A DNA stretch of 64,000 nucleotides from Thiofilum sp. (GTDB lineage Bacteria > Pseudomonadota > Gammaproteobacteria > Thiotrichales > Thiotrichaceae): the NCBI RefSeq assembly GCF_016711335.1, contig NZ_JADJTF010000001.1, positions 2,790,001 to 2,854,000 of the forward strand, given 5' to 3'. Below the pieces are notes generated by a model. It did not search any database, was not told where the DNA came from, and was given only the letters and a program-made list of their open reading frames with translations. A program made the translations under genes and the position numbers. Of the stretch, positions 17,777 to 26,114 are shown piece after piece; position 1 is the stretch's first letter, and every line of letters starts with the position of its first letter.

Positions 17777-17815
17777 TAGCCACCGAAGAGGTCATTTTTC
17801 CTCTCCTCGTGGCTA
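17777..17815 (+). terminator. Stem-loop after the cadherin-repeat gene
   Basis: TAGCCAC (17777-17783) pairs with GTGGCTA (17809-17815), and GAGG (17788-17791) with CCTC (17800-17803), giving a two-part stem straight after the stop codon. The T-run is inside the loop, not downstream, so termination efficiency is uncertain. Confidence 0.5.
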
Positions 17816-17870
17816 GCCATGAACGGGATCAGAGGTTAAAGTGTACTCATTGATTGAAGGGATAACTTTA

Positions 17871-18350
17871 ATGGACGCTTTTTTGAGTATACTTTTTACC
17901 TTTCCAACGATATTTTTTACCGGATTACTTGCATTGGCGGCGATGTTGTGGCTCGCCATTATTGTGAATCAGGTTAAAGCGTGGCAGATCGATAAGGTAT
18001 TGCGTAGTAGTTTAGGCGTTAATGAGCAGGGTCAGTCATTATCACCCTTTTTAAGGCGTTGGCAGCGTGCAGGCGTACCCTTAAGTGTAGGCTGGGCACT
18101 GTGGATTTTAATGAGTTGGTTAATCAGTTTAATAACCACCTATGTATTATATCCCTATTTGCCTGATGAAATCGTGACCTTTGGAGTAGCGATTGCTTTA
18201 TTAATGATTATTCCAGTGATAGCAGCCGCGATTACTTTAGTGCTATTACCGTCGTTAAAACCTTGGGTTGATAGCTGGGTATCAACCCAAAGACAACGCT
18301 TACAAGCCTTAGCCGAAGCAGAAGAGCGAGCTAAGCGTCAAGATGCTTAA
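17871..18350 (+). CDS. Small integral membrane protein of unknown function
   Basis: 159 residues from the ATG at 17871, which has GAAGGG nine bases upstream; a GTG at 17841 is an alternative. Four hydrophobic segments are visible: LSILFTFPTIFFTGLLALAA, GWALWILMSWLISLITTYVL, and two within VAIALLMIIPVIAAAITLVLL. They are followed by a charged helical tail (RQRLQALAEAEERAKRQ) that would lie in the cytoplasm. The N-terminal part resembles the membrane half of YqiJ/OB-fold membrane proteins, but the OB-fold half is absent and I do not assign it. The stop overlaps the stop region of the convergent aminotransferase by four bases. Confidence 0.6.
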   Translation: MDAFLSILFTFPTIFFTGLLALAAMLWLAIIVNQVKAWQIDKVLRSSLGVNEQGQSLSPFLRRWQRAGVPLSVGWALWILMSWLISLITTYVLYPYLPDEIVTFGVAIALLMIIPVIAAAITLVLLPSLKPWVDSWVSTQRQRLQALAEAEERAKRQDA

Positions 18351-19543
18351 GCGTGCTCATTGCCTTGCTCATAAAAAGCGCGTGCCGCTGCAACCGCTGC
18401 ACCGCTCTCAATCTTAGCGCCTTGTTGCTTGAGCACGGTATCGAGTGCACCTAAACAGAACAGCACATTGGTCGGATGACTCGCAGCACCCATTAAACCA
18501 ATACGCCAAACTTTCCCTGCTAAAGCGCCTAGACCTGCACCAATTTCAAGATTGTACTCTCTCAATAAAGTGCTACGTACTTGTGCATCATCTACACCTT
18601 CAGGGATAGTAATAGAGTTGAGTTGTGGCAAGCGATGCGCTTCATCCACTAAAAAGCTCAATCCTAAGGCTTCAACACCTGCTTTTAAAGCTTGGTGATT
18701 GCGCATATGTCGCGCCCAAGCATTTTCCAAGCCTTCCTCTTGCACCATGACTAAGGATTCATGTAGCCCGTAGAGTGTATTAACTGGAGCGGTATGATGA
18801 TAAGCGCGTTTAGTACCGCCACCCCAATACGCCATGACTAAATTCATATCCAAAAACCAGCTTTGTACTTTGGTTTTGCGTGCTTGAATGCTTTCTACCG
18901 CACGAGCACTAAAGCTCACGGGTGACAGCCCGGGAACGCAAGACAAGCATTTTTGTGTGCCAGAGTAAATCGCATCAATGCCCCACTCATCCACCTTTAA
19001 AGGGCTACCTGCTAGGGAAGTGACAGCATCAACAATCGCTAAAGCTCCATGCTCATGAGCTAAAGCACAAAGCGCTTGAGCATTGGATTGTGCACCTGTT
19101 GAGGTTTCGGCGTGTACAAAGGCTAGGGCTTTTGCATCAGGATGAGCTTTTAAAGTTTCAGCCACTTTATGTACATCAACTGCTTTGCCCCAATCGTCTT
19201 GCACCATAATCGCGGTTGCGCCACAGCGCTCAACGTTTTCTTTCATCCGTCCGCCGAATACACCATTTTGGCAGACAATGATTTTGTCCCCCGGCTCGAC
19301 CAAATTGACAAATACTGCTTCCATTCCCGCTGAACCCGGCGCAGATATGGGCATAGTCAGTTCATTCTTAGTCTGAAACGCATACTGGAGTAGGGTTTTG
19401 ATCTCATCCATCATGCGAATAAAGGCGGGGTCTAAGTGTCCCAATGTAGGACGCGCCAAAGCTGCTAATACACGCGGGCTAACATCCGAAGGACCCGGAC
19501 CCATAAGCGTTCGGATTGGGGGGTAAAAAGATGAAATAGTCAT
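18347..19543 (-). CDS. Class V aminotransferase (alanine/serine-glyoxylate aminotransferase family)
   Basis: 398 residues from the ATG at 19543, which has GAGGAG eight bases upstream (the GTG at 19558 lacks one). The PLP fold-type I, class V signature runs the full length: LMGPGPSDVSPRVLAAL, APGSAGMEAVFVNLVEPGD, FVHAETSTGAQS, IVDAVTSLAG and the Schiff-base lysine in SGTQKCLSC. It ends with the KVWRIGLMGAASHPTNV substrate-carboxylate segment. The family transfers amino groups to glyoxylate from alanine, serine or ureidoglycine, and the donor cannot be fixed from sequence alone. Neighbours give no serine-cycle or purine context, so general glyoxylate detoxification or glycine formation is the likely role. 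Confidence 0.85.
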   Translation of the reverse strand: MTISSFYPPIRTLMGPGPSDVSPRVLAALARPTLGHLDPAFIRMMDEIKTLLQYAFQTKNELTMPISAPGSAGMEAVFVNLVEPGDKIIVCQNGVFGGRMKENVERCGATAIMVQDDWGKAVDVHKVAETLKAHPDAKALAFVHAETSTGAQSNAQALCALAHEHGALAIVDAVTSLAGSPLKVDEWGIDAIYSGTQKCLSCVPGLSPVSFSARAVESIQARKTKVQSWFLDMNLVMAYWGGGTKRAYHHTAPVNTLYGLHESLVMVQEEGLENAWARHMRNHQALKAGVEALGLSFLVDEAHRLPQLNSITIPEGVDDAQVRSTLLREYNLEIGAGLGALAGKVWRIGLMGAASHPTNVLFCLGALDTVLKQQGAKIESGAAVAAARAFYEQGNEHA

Positions 19544-19623
19544 AAAAGCGCTCCTCACGTAAAACTGGATGACGTATGTTCGTTGAAGTGGGGATTAATG
19601 TCTAGTCAAGCACTAGGGTAATT

Positions 19624-19689
19624 GACAATGGATAATAGGCTCCATTGTCGCTCATAGTCTGATTTACTGAATACTTACGGAGCCTATTA
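19624..19689. promoter_or_regulatory. Two overlapping inverted repeats between paaX and the aminotransferase gene
   Basis: GACAATGG (19624-19631) pairs with CCATTGTC (19642-19649). Alternatively TAATAGGCTCC (19633-19643) pairs with GGAGCCTATTA (19679-19689). The two structures share bases and are mutually exclusive on either strand. They may terminate paaYX transcription or serve as a regulator site for the aminotransferase. Confidence 0.4.
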
Positions 19690-19702
19690 AAGGGTAAATA
19701 GG

Positions 19703-20653
19703 CTAGGACACTGCCGCAAAACGTTGATAATAATTAGAGGTAGGGCAGGCAAATTTACCTTTTTCAGTCTCACTGAGCTCGGTGAAATACTCATCGGCGG
19801 GCTTAGCAATAGTTTGATATAGCTCGACCATTAATAGTCGTGCACGCCAGCTCCATGAATCTTCATTAATTAAACCTTGGGGTAATTCGGGTTCACGCAA
19901 TAATATGCGCCGATACTTATGAATTAATAGGGTGCGCATTAAAAAACACAATCTAGGATCGAGATTATGGTGTGTAGCACGTACTGCTTCTAAAACAGGA
20001 TGAAATAATTCATAAAACTCCTGATATTCTGGCTCAAAGGCTTGCACATTAAAGCAATTTTTAATCAAAGCATTCGCAATAGGAATATGAGTATCATCCA
20101 TTGTTTTGGCTTGGAGCATGACTATGTGCTCAGTGAGTTGCATTTCATCAACCATTTGTTTGACCGTAGCCAAATCAATAGTAGGGTGTACAAACACCCC
20201 TGTAGTAATATGGGTGAAACCAAGCCAAAACAATTCCTTACGAACAGTTTCGCGTTGCTCTTGCTCTAGTCCACCTAAAGAGGTAATCACTAAGCGCCAT
20301 TCACCATCCCATGTTTGTAATGGACCTTGATAAATACGTTTGGCGGCACTGGAGAATTGACGGAAACCTTTATCAGTTAATGAATAATAACTGCGCCTAC
20401 CAATTTGTTTGGCTTTTAGAATTTTCTTTTCAGATAAGCGAAACACTGAAGTTCTGACTAGGCGTTGATTGATACCTAAAGGCTCCACCAGTTTAATTAA
20501 ACTACCGAGCCAAATATTGCCACCATGCGGGCAAATGGTATCGCCGTAAATGCTTAAAATCAGTGAATTAGCATACATCGTTGATGCTTGGCTAAAGTCG
20601 TCAATCACTGCTTGTGCAGCTTTAGCAAAAGTTTGCGAACTCAAAATACTCAC
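19703..20653 (-). CDS. paaX: Phenylacetate-pathway repressor PaaX
   Basis: 316 residues. An N-terminal winged helix (about 20-95: RTSVFRLSEKKILKAKQIGRRSYYSLTD, with the GDTICPHGGNIWLGSL segment before it) is followed by the PaaX central and C-terminal domains (WDGEWRLVITSLGG, CFLMRTLLIHKYRRILLREPELPQ). PaaX is a GntR-like repressor released by phenylacetyl-CoA. The start overlaps the paaY stop by four bases (ATGA type), so paaY and paaX are translationally coupled on the minus strand. Candidate operators with the box ATGAYACA lie at the paaY-paaZ, TRAP and MBL promoters, which fits control of the whole locus. Confidence 0.93.
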   Translation of the reverse strand: MSILSSQTFAKAAQAVIDDFSQASTMYANSLILSIYGDTICPHGGNIWLGSLIKLVEPLGINQRLVRTSVFRLSEKKILKAKQIGRRSYYSLTDKGFRQFSSAAKRIYQGPLQTWDGEWRLVITSLGGLEQEQRETVRKELFWLGFTHITTGVFVHPTIDLATVKQMVDEMQLTEHIVMLQAKTMDDTHIPIANALIKNCFNVQAFEPEYQEFYELFHPVLEAVRATHHNLDPRLCFLMRTLLIHKYRRILLREPELPQGLINEDSWSWRARLLMVELYQTIAKPADEYFTELSETEKGKFACPTSNYYQRFAAVS

Positions 20654-21258
20654 GATTCTGTTGTTTTAAATTGATATAAGGGGACTACATCTTCCAGTAC
20701 ATGACGTTGGCGGTCAGGCTCTACTGTGTTTAATGGCACTGTTTCTACGAGAGTAGCTTGGCTACGTAATGCCAATTGATGATAAGTCATTGTACCACTT
20801 TCTTTCCACGCGATCTCCTGATCTGAAAGTGCTCTAATCACGCGTGCGGGTGAACCTACTACTAATTGGCGTGGCTCAATTATCATATTAGCTTTGACAA
20901 AGCTCATAGCTGCGACAATAGACGAGTGACCTATAACAGCCCCATCCATAATCACACTATTCATGCCAATCAATGCATTTTCACCAATGCGGCAACCGTG
21001 TAATACCGCACCATGCCCAATATGCCCATTACGCTCGACAATAGTATCGGTATTCGGAAAACCGTGCATCACACAGGTATCTTGTAGATTCGAGCCTTCT
21101 TCTAAGATTAAGCGTCCAAAGTCGCCGCGCAGTACCGCATTAGGTCCCACATAACAGCCAGCTCCAATAATCACATCTCCAATCACTACAGCAGTCGGGT
21201 GTACATAGCTATCAGGGTGTACAACAGGGCGTATTCCATCAATGGCATAGTAAGGCAT
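20650..21258 (-). CDS. paaY: Phenylacetate pathway hexapeptide-repeat protein PaaY
   Basis: 202 residues from the ATG at 21258, which has GGAGGAG nine bases upstream; the longer reading from 21303 has no site. It is a left-handed beta-helix of the gamma-carbonic-anhydrase type, with hexapeptide turns such as VIGDVIIGAGCYVGPNAVLRG and NSVIMDGAVIGHSSIVAA. The metal-binding histidine region is CVMHGFPN and GHIGHGAVLHGC. PaaY proteins have been shown to be thioesterases that hydrolyse the toxic ring-1,2-epoxide or oxepin CoA side products of phenylacetyl-CoA degradation. It is the first gene of a minus-strand paaYX unit, divergent from paaZ. Confidence 0.93.
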   Translation of the reverse strand: MPYYAIDGIRPVVHPDSYVHPTAVVIGDVIIGAGCYVGPNAVLRGDFGRLILEEGSNLQDTCVMHGFPNTDTIVERNGHIGHGAVLHGCRIGENALIGMNSVIMDGAVIGHSSIVAAMSFVKANMIIEPRQLVVGSPARVIRALSDQEIAWKESGTMTYHQLALRSQATLVETVPLNTVEPDRQRHVLEDVVPLYQFKTTES

Positions 21259-21294
21259 AGATTCAAGCTCCTCCAAAAAGTTATAAAGCAGATT

Positions 21295-21427
21295 ATGATA
21301 CAAAAATAATATTTTAAATATTTAAATGTATTTAAATCATGGTTTTATCTGCTGCATTGCAGCAATTTACCCTTATTAGTGATACTTAAAATTAGAATTT
21401 GACTATTTATTTGTGTCATATTAGGAT
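21295..21427. promoter_or_regulatory. paaY/paaZ divergent promoter region with candidate PaaX boxes
   Basis: The paaZ promoter reads TTGACT (21399-21404), 17 bases, TAGGAT (21422-21427). TGTGTCAT (21412-21419), the reverse of ATGACACA, lies in its spacer. ATGATACA (21295-21302) and a split TGTAT-ATCAT partner (21327-21340) lie near the paaY side. TGATAC also occurs at 21380-21385. These resemble the TGATTC-type half-sites known for E. coli PaaX. Confidence 0.55.
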
Positions 21428-21461
21428 GATTATTATCAAATACAGCGGAGGAGAGCGACGA

Positions 21462-23510
21462 ATGAAGCTACACAGTTATGCACAAGGTGAATGGTATGCA
21501 CCGTCAACTCAAGGCACACTCATTCGTCATGCCATTACTGGAGCAGAAGTAGCGGAGATCAGCAGCGAGGGCTTAGACTTCCAGGGTATGCTGGAGTATG
21601 CCCGTAAGATAGGTAGCAAAAAATTACAGCAATATACTTTCCATCAACGTGCTTTAATGCTCAAAGAGCTAGGTAAGTATTTGATGGAGCGCAAAGAGCT
21701 ATTTTACGACTTATCCAAAGCGACGGGCGCAACTCGTACTGACTCATGGATTGATATAGAAGGCGGCATTGGTACTATGCTGGTATTTGCTAGCAAAGGG
21801 CGACGTGAAATGCCCAATAGCAATGTCTATATTGACGGTCCACAAGAACAAATTTCCCGCAACGGTACTTTTACAGGCATTCACGTCTATACCCCGATTA
21901 CAGGTGTTGCCCTACAAATTAATGCCTTCAATTTCCCGATCTGGGGCATGTTGGAGAAATTAGCACCGACTTTCCTCGCAGGCGTACCTACTATTGTCAA
22001 ACCAGCCAGCCAAACGGCTTATCTGACTGAGCTAATGGTGCGCCACATTATTGAATCGAAAATTTTACCCGAAGGCTCGTTGCAATTGATTTGTGGGAGT
22101 ACGGGTGATTTATTTAATCATCTGACCTATCAAGATGCAGTGAGCTTTACCGGCTCCGCATGGACAGGGCAAAAGCTTAAACAACATCACGCTATAATTG
22201 CCAATTCAGTGCGCTTTTATATGGAAGCGGATTCGCTCAATAGTTCTATTTTAGGCTCAGATGTCGAAGTAGGATCGCCCGCTTTTGAGCTATACATTAA
22301 AGAAGTAGTACGCGAAATGACGGTGAAGGCCGGACAAAAATGTACTGCCATTCGCCGCGCTATAGTCCCCGCCGATAAACTGGATGCAGTAGCCACCGCA
22401 CTTAAAGCTCGCTTAGCTAAAATTACTGTGGGTAATCCCGATGTAGAAGGTGTGCGTATGGGAGCTTTAGCGGGTTTAGATCAGCGTAATGATGTCCGTG
22501 AGCGTATTGCCGAGTTAGCCAAAACGAATGAGGTAGTATTTGGCAGTGCTACTGAGGTTGAAGTATTAGGTGCAGATGCTGAAACGGGTGCATTCCTAGC
22601 GCCCATGTTATTAGCTTGCCGTGATCCTTATGCGACCTCTGCTCATGATGTGGAGGCTTTTGGTCCGGTGAGTACCTTGATTCCTTATCAGTCTGATGAA
22701 GAGGCGATTGAAATTGCCGCTTTAGGTAAAGGGAGTTTGGTTGCCTCGGTCGTGACCGCAAGCCCAACAGTGGCGACTCGTTTAGTATTAGGAGTAGCAC
22801 CACATCATGGACGGGTCTTAGTACTGGATGAAAAAGCCGCTAAAGAATCCACCGGACATGGCTCGCCGCTAGCGCATTTAATTCATGGTGGTCCGGGGCG
22901 TGCGGGTGGTAGTGAGGAAATGGGGGGTATTCGCGGTGTTAAACATTATATGCAGCGTACTGCACTCCAAGGCTCACCCGATATGCTCACCGCGATTACC
23001 GGAACATGGCTCAAAGGTGCAGAGCGTCATATTGATACAGTACATCCCTTCCAAAAAACCTTTAATGAATTAGAAATCGGTGATGCAGTCATTACGGCTA
23101 AGCGCACGATTACCCTACAAGACATAGAAGCCTTTGCTGAGCTATCCGGTGATAAGTTCTATGCGCATATGGATGAGGCGGCTGCTAAACGTAATCCGTT
23201 CTTTGAAAATCGGGTTGCACATGGCTATTTCCTTGTTTCATTAGCGGCGGGTTTATTTGTTGAGCCGAATGAAGGTCCCGTTTTAGCGAATTACGGCTTA
23301 GATCATTTACGTTTTGCAACCCCCGTTTATGCGGGTGATACCCTGCAAGTGCAGTTTACCTGTAAGCAAAAAATCAATCGTGAAACCGAGGAATACGGTG
23401 AAGTACGTTGGGATACCACGATTGTGAATCAAAATGGTGATGTAGTAGCCAACTATGATGTATTGACCTTAGTGGCTAAACATCATGGACGTAATGAAGG
23501 AGCACAGTGA
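21462..23510 (+). CDS. paaZ: Bifunctional oxepin-CoA hydrolase / 3-oxo-5,6-dehydrosuberyl-CoA semialdehyde dehydrogenase PaaZ
   Basis: 682 residues from the ATG at 21462, which has GGAGGAG upstream; the longer reading from 21399 runs through the promoter. The N-terminal aldehyde dehydrogenase domain (about 1-520) has the glycine-rich TFTGIHVYTPITGV region, SFTGSAWTGQKL and the catalytic cysteine in GQKCTAIRR. The C-terminal MaoC-like (R)-hydratase domain (about 540-680) has FAELSGDKFYAHMD and FENRVAHGYFLVSLAAG. The hydratase opens the oxepin-CoA ring and the dehydrogenase oxidises the aldehyde with NADP+. It is the first gene of paaZABCDE, and the stop overlaps the paaA start. Confidence 0.95.
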   Translation: MKLHSYAQGEWYAPSTQGTLIRHAITGAEVAEISSEGLDFQGMLEYARKIGSKKLQQYTFHQRALMLKELGKYLMERKELFYDLSKATGATRTDSWIDIEGGIGTMLVFASKGRREMPNSNVYIDGPQEQISRNGTFTGIHVYTPITGVALQINAFNFPIWGMLEKLAPTFLAGVPTIVKPASQTAYLTELMVRHIIESKILPEGSLQLICGSTGDLFNHLTYQDAVSFTGSAWTGQKLKQHHAIIANSVRFYMEADSLNSSILGSDVEVGSPAFELYIKEVVREMTVKAGQKCTAIRRAIVPADKLDAVATALKARLAKITVGNPDVEGVRMGALAGLDQRNDVRERIAELAKTNEVVFGSATEVEVLGADAETGAFLAPMLLACRDPYATSAHDVEAFGPVSTLIPYQSDEEAIEIAALGKGSLVASVVTASPTVATRLVLGVAPHHGRVLVLDEKAAKESTGHGSPLAHLIHGGPGRAGGSEEMGGIRGVKHYMQRTALQGSPDMLTAITGTWLKGAERHIDTVHPFQKTFNELEIGDAVITAKRTITLQDIEAFAELSGDKFYAHMDEAAAKRNPFFENRVAHGYFLVSLAAGLFVEPNEGPVLANYGLDHLRFATPVYAGDTLQVQFTCKQKINRETEEYGEVRWDTTIVNQNGDVVANYDVLTLVAKHHGRNEGAQ

Positions 23511-24469
23511 TGAATCCAGAACCAAACTTCATGCGCAAAATTGACGCAGAAGAAAAAATTGAACCTAAAGATTGGATGCCCGATGCCTATCGCAAAAACT
23601 TGATTCGACAGATTTCTCAGCATGCTCATTCTGAGGTCATAGGTATGCAACCAGAGGGTAACTGGATAACGCGAGCACCCTCATTACGGCGCAAGGCAGT
23701 GTTGCTCTCTAAGGTACAAGATGAGGGTGGGCATGGCTTATACCTTTATAGTGCTTGTGAAACCTTAGGTATTAGTCGTGAGGAACTCATTGCAGCCTTG
23801 CAAGACGGCTCAGCTAAATACGCCTCGATCTTTAATTATCCTACGCAAACATGGGCAGATGTGGGGGCGATTGGTTGGTTGGTTGATGGGGCTGCGATTG
23901 TCAATCAGGTATCACTGCAACGTACCTCCTATGGTCCTTATTCGCGTGCCATGATTCGCATCTGTAAAGAAGAAAGCTTCCATCAGCGCCAAGGCTACGA
24001 AATCATGTTAGCGCTAGCGCGTGGTAGTGAGGCCCAAAAAGCCCTTGCTCAAGATGCGCTCAATCGTTTTTATTGGCCTGCACTGATGATGTTTGGGCCG
24101 CATGATAATGAGTCAGCCCATTCTGCTAAGTCGATGCTGTGGAAAATTAAACGCGAAACTAATGATGATTTGCGCCAAAAATTTATTGATCAAACCGCGC
24201 CACAAATTGAGTTTTTAGGCTTAAAACATCCTGATCCCGATCTGAAGTGGAACGAGGAACGGGGGCATTATGATCATGGTGAGATTGATTGGGAGGAGTT
24301 CCACAATGTCATTAATGGTAATGGTCACGCTAATCGGCAGCGTTTAGAGCACCATATTCGCGCTCATGAAGAAGGGGCTTGGGTACGTGAGGCTATGCAT
24401 GCCTATAACGCTAAGCAACAAGCCAAACGTGCACTAGCTGAGCAGTCCACTACCGCACAGGCCGCCTAA
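23510..24469 (+). CDS. paaA: Phenylacetyl-CoA epoxidase catalytic subunit PaaA
   Basis: About 319 residues from the ATG at 23510, with AGGAG seven bases upstream; a GTG at 23507 overlaps the paaZ stop. It is a ferritin-like diiron protein, with ligand-bearing helices VLLSKVQDEGGHGLYLYSAC (E-x-x-H) and CKEESFHQRQGYEIML (E-x-x-x-H). DWMPDAYRKNLIRQISQHAHSE and MMFGPHDNESAHS are family signatures. PaaA carries the active site that adds one oxygen to phenylacetyl-CoA to give the ring-1,2-epoxide, in a complex with PaaB and PaaC and with electrons from PaaE. Confidence 0.96.
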   Translation: MNPEPNFMRKIDAEEKIEPKDWMPDAYRKNLIRQISQHAHSEVIGMQPEGNWITRAPSLRRKAVLLSKVQDEGGHGLYLYSACETLGISREELIAALQDGSAKYASIFNYPTQTWADVGAIGWLVDGAAIVNQVSLQRTSYGPYSRAMIRICKEESFHQRQGYEIMLALARGSEAQKALAQDALNRFYWPALMMFGPHDNESAHSAKSMLWKIKRETNDDLRQKFIDQTAPQIEFLGLKHPDPDLKWNEERGHYDHGEIDWEEFHNVINGNGHANRQRLEHHIRAHEEGAWVREAMHAYNAKQQAKRALAEQSTTAQAA

Positions 24470-24481
24470 GGAGACATTGTA

Positions 24482-24763
24482 ATGGCTGATTTAGAGTTAT
24501 ATGAAGTATTTGTACGTTCACGTCGGGGCTTGGATCATAAACATGTGGGTAGTCTACACGCTCAAGATCCTGAGCAAGCCTTAGAGTATGCCCGTGACTG
24601 TTACACACGCCGTAGTGAAGGAGTAAGTATTTGGGTAGTGCGCTCTCGCGATATTTGCGCTTCACAAGAAGATGATAGCGCAAGCTTTTATGATCCTTCT
24701 GATGATAAGCCCTATCGTCATGCGATGTATTACCAGCTTCCTGATGCTGTCAACCATATGTGA
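24482..24763 (+). CDS. paaB: Phenylacetyl-CoA epoxidase subunit PaaB
   Basis: 93 residues, the usual family length. It shows YEVFVRSRRGLDHKHVGSL, EQALEYARDCYTRRSEGVSI and WVVRSRDICAS, diagnostic of PaaB. PaaB is a small bridging subunit that holds two PaaAC heterodimers together and is needed for activity. AAGGAGACATTGTA precedes the ATG at 24482. It sits 12 bases after paaA and eight before paaC. Confidence 0.95.
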   Translation: MADLELYEVFVRSRRGLDHKHVGSLHAQDPEQALEYARDCYTRRSEGVSIWVVRSRDICASQEDDSASFYDPSDDKPYRHAMYYQLPDAVNHM

Positions 24764-24771
24764 GGTAGGTG

Positions 24772-25539
24772 ATGAGCGATTTAGCATTAAAGCAGGCAAC
24801 CCAAGAGTATGCTACGCGTTTAGGTGATGATTCGGTAATTTTAGGACATCGCCTCTCAGAATGGTGTAGTAATGCACCGTTTTTAGAGGAAGACCTAGCA
24901 TTAGCGAATGTAGCCCTAGATTATATTGGGCGAGCGCGTATGTATTACACCTATGCAGCGGAGCTAGCCAATGATGGGCGCACAGAAGATGACTTCGCCT
25001 ATGGGCGCAATGAACGTGAGTACCATAATTTACTCATCAATGAATTACCGCGTGGTGACTTTGCCTATACCATTATGCGGCAGTTATTACTCGATGTATT
25101 CAATGTGCATTTTTTGACGCAGCTAATGCAGTCTAAGGATGAAACATTAGCGGCTATTGCTGCTAAGGCGATCAAAGAAACTCGTTATCACTTGCGCCGT
25201 AGTCGAGAGTGGACCTTACGCTTGGGTGATGGTACTGCGGAAAGTCACCGTCGTGCTCAACGAGCTTTAGATAGTTTGTGGGGCTATACCCATGAATTAT
25301 TTGATTTAGATACCACTGAGCAACTCTTAGCTGATGCCGGTATTGGTGTGAATAATCCTGCTTTACGTCCGCAATGGCTCAAAGAGGTAGCTGAAATTGT
25401 TGCTGAGGCAACCTTGACTTTACCTGCTGATGGTTGGGCAGTACGCGGGGGGCGTGTGGGTTATCACACTGAGAATCTAGGTCATATTTTGACTGAAATG
25501 CAGTTTGTGCATCGCTCCTATCCTGCGCAACAGTGGTAG
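24772..25539 (+). CDS. paaC: Phenylacetyl-CoA epoxidase structural subunit PaaC
   Basis: About 255 residues from the ATG at 24772 (a GTG at 24769 is also possible), with GAGG six bases upstream. Ferritin-like helices: GDDSVILGHRLSEWCSNAPF, DLALANVALDYIGRARMYYT, and KAIKETRYHLRRSREWTLRL. The C-terminal WAVRGGRVGYHTENLGHIL is conserved in PaaC. PaaC is the paralogue of PaaA that lacks the iron site and forms the stable PaaAC heterodimer. It overlaps neither neighbour, and its co-direction with paaB and paaD suggests one operon. Confidence 0.95.
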   Translation: MSDLALKQATQEYATRLGDDSVILGHRLSEWCSNAPFLEEDLALANVALDYIGRARMYYTYAAELANDGRTEDDFAYGRNEREYHNLLINELPRGDFAYTIMRQLLLDVFNVHFLTQLMQSKDETLAAIAAKAIKETRYHLRRSREWTLRLGDGTAESHRRAQRALDSLWGYTHELFDLDTTEQLLADAGIGVNNPALRPQWLKEVAEIVAEATLTLPADGWAVRGGRVGYHTENLGHILTEMQFVHRSYPAQQW

Positions 25540-25545
25540 CTATTG

Positions 25546-26103
25546 ATGAACGCTATACCTATTCCTATTGTGTCCTCAGCGTGGTTAGAGCGTTTACAAC
25601 GTCGTAATCAGTCGAACTATAGCGCTATTTGGCAAGTATTAGATCAAGTTAAAGATCCTGAAGTACCAGTGGTGAGCATCTGGGATTTAGGGATTTTGAC
25701 CGATGTGAGTCAAGTACCTAGTGAGCAGGGTATATGTACAGTTGTGACGATTACCCCTACTTATTCAGGATGCCCTGCTATGGATGCTATTCGTAAGGCG
25801 ATTGGTGAGGTATTAACAGCCAATGAGTTTACTCCCTATCAGGTACATACGAAATTAGCACCTGCTTGGAGCACCGATAGTATTTCTCCTGAAGGGCGTA
25901 AACAGTTACGTGATTATGGTATAGCGCCGCCGAGTACCTGTTGCCAACATGCTGATGGTATGACCCCTGAGTTTGGGGTGGAGTGCCCACATTGTGGTTC
26001 ATCAGCGACTAAGCGCATTAGCGAATTTGGTTCAACTGCCTGCAAAGCATTGTTTCAATGTCAACATTGCCTAGAACCGTTTGATTACTTTAAGCATTTA
26101 TGA
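25546..26103 (+). CDS. paaD: Phenylacetate pathway metal-sulfur assembly factor PaaD
   Basis: About 185 residues from the ATG at 25546 (TTG at 25543 is an alternative). The N-terminal MIP18/DUF59 domain shows VKDPEVPVVSIWDLGIL and TPTYSGCPAMDAI. The C-terminal zinc-ribbon-like part has ECPHCGSS and CKALFQCQHC. PaaD is needed for epoxidase maturation, probably for iron-sulfur loading of PaaE, and is related to SufT-type proteins. The paaD stop overlaps the first possible paaE start. Confidence 0.93.
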   Translation: MNAIPIPIVSSAWLERLQRRNQSNYSAIWQVLDQVKDPEVPVVSIWDLGILTDVSQVPSEQGICTVVTITPTYSGCPAMDAIRKAIGEVLTANEFTPYQVHTKLAPAWSTDSISPEGRKQLRDYGIAPPSTCCQHADGMTPEFGVECPHCGSSATKRISEFGSTACKALFQCQHCLEPFDYFKHL

Positions 26104-26114
26104 GGGACGACACT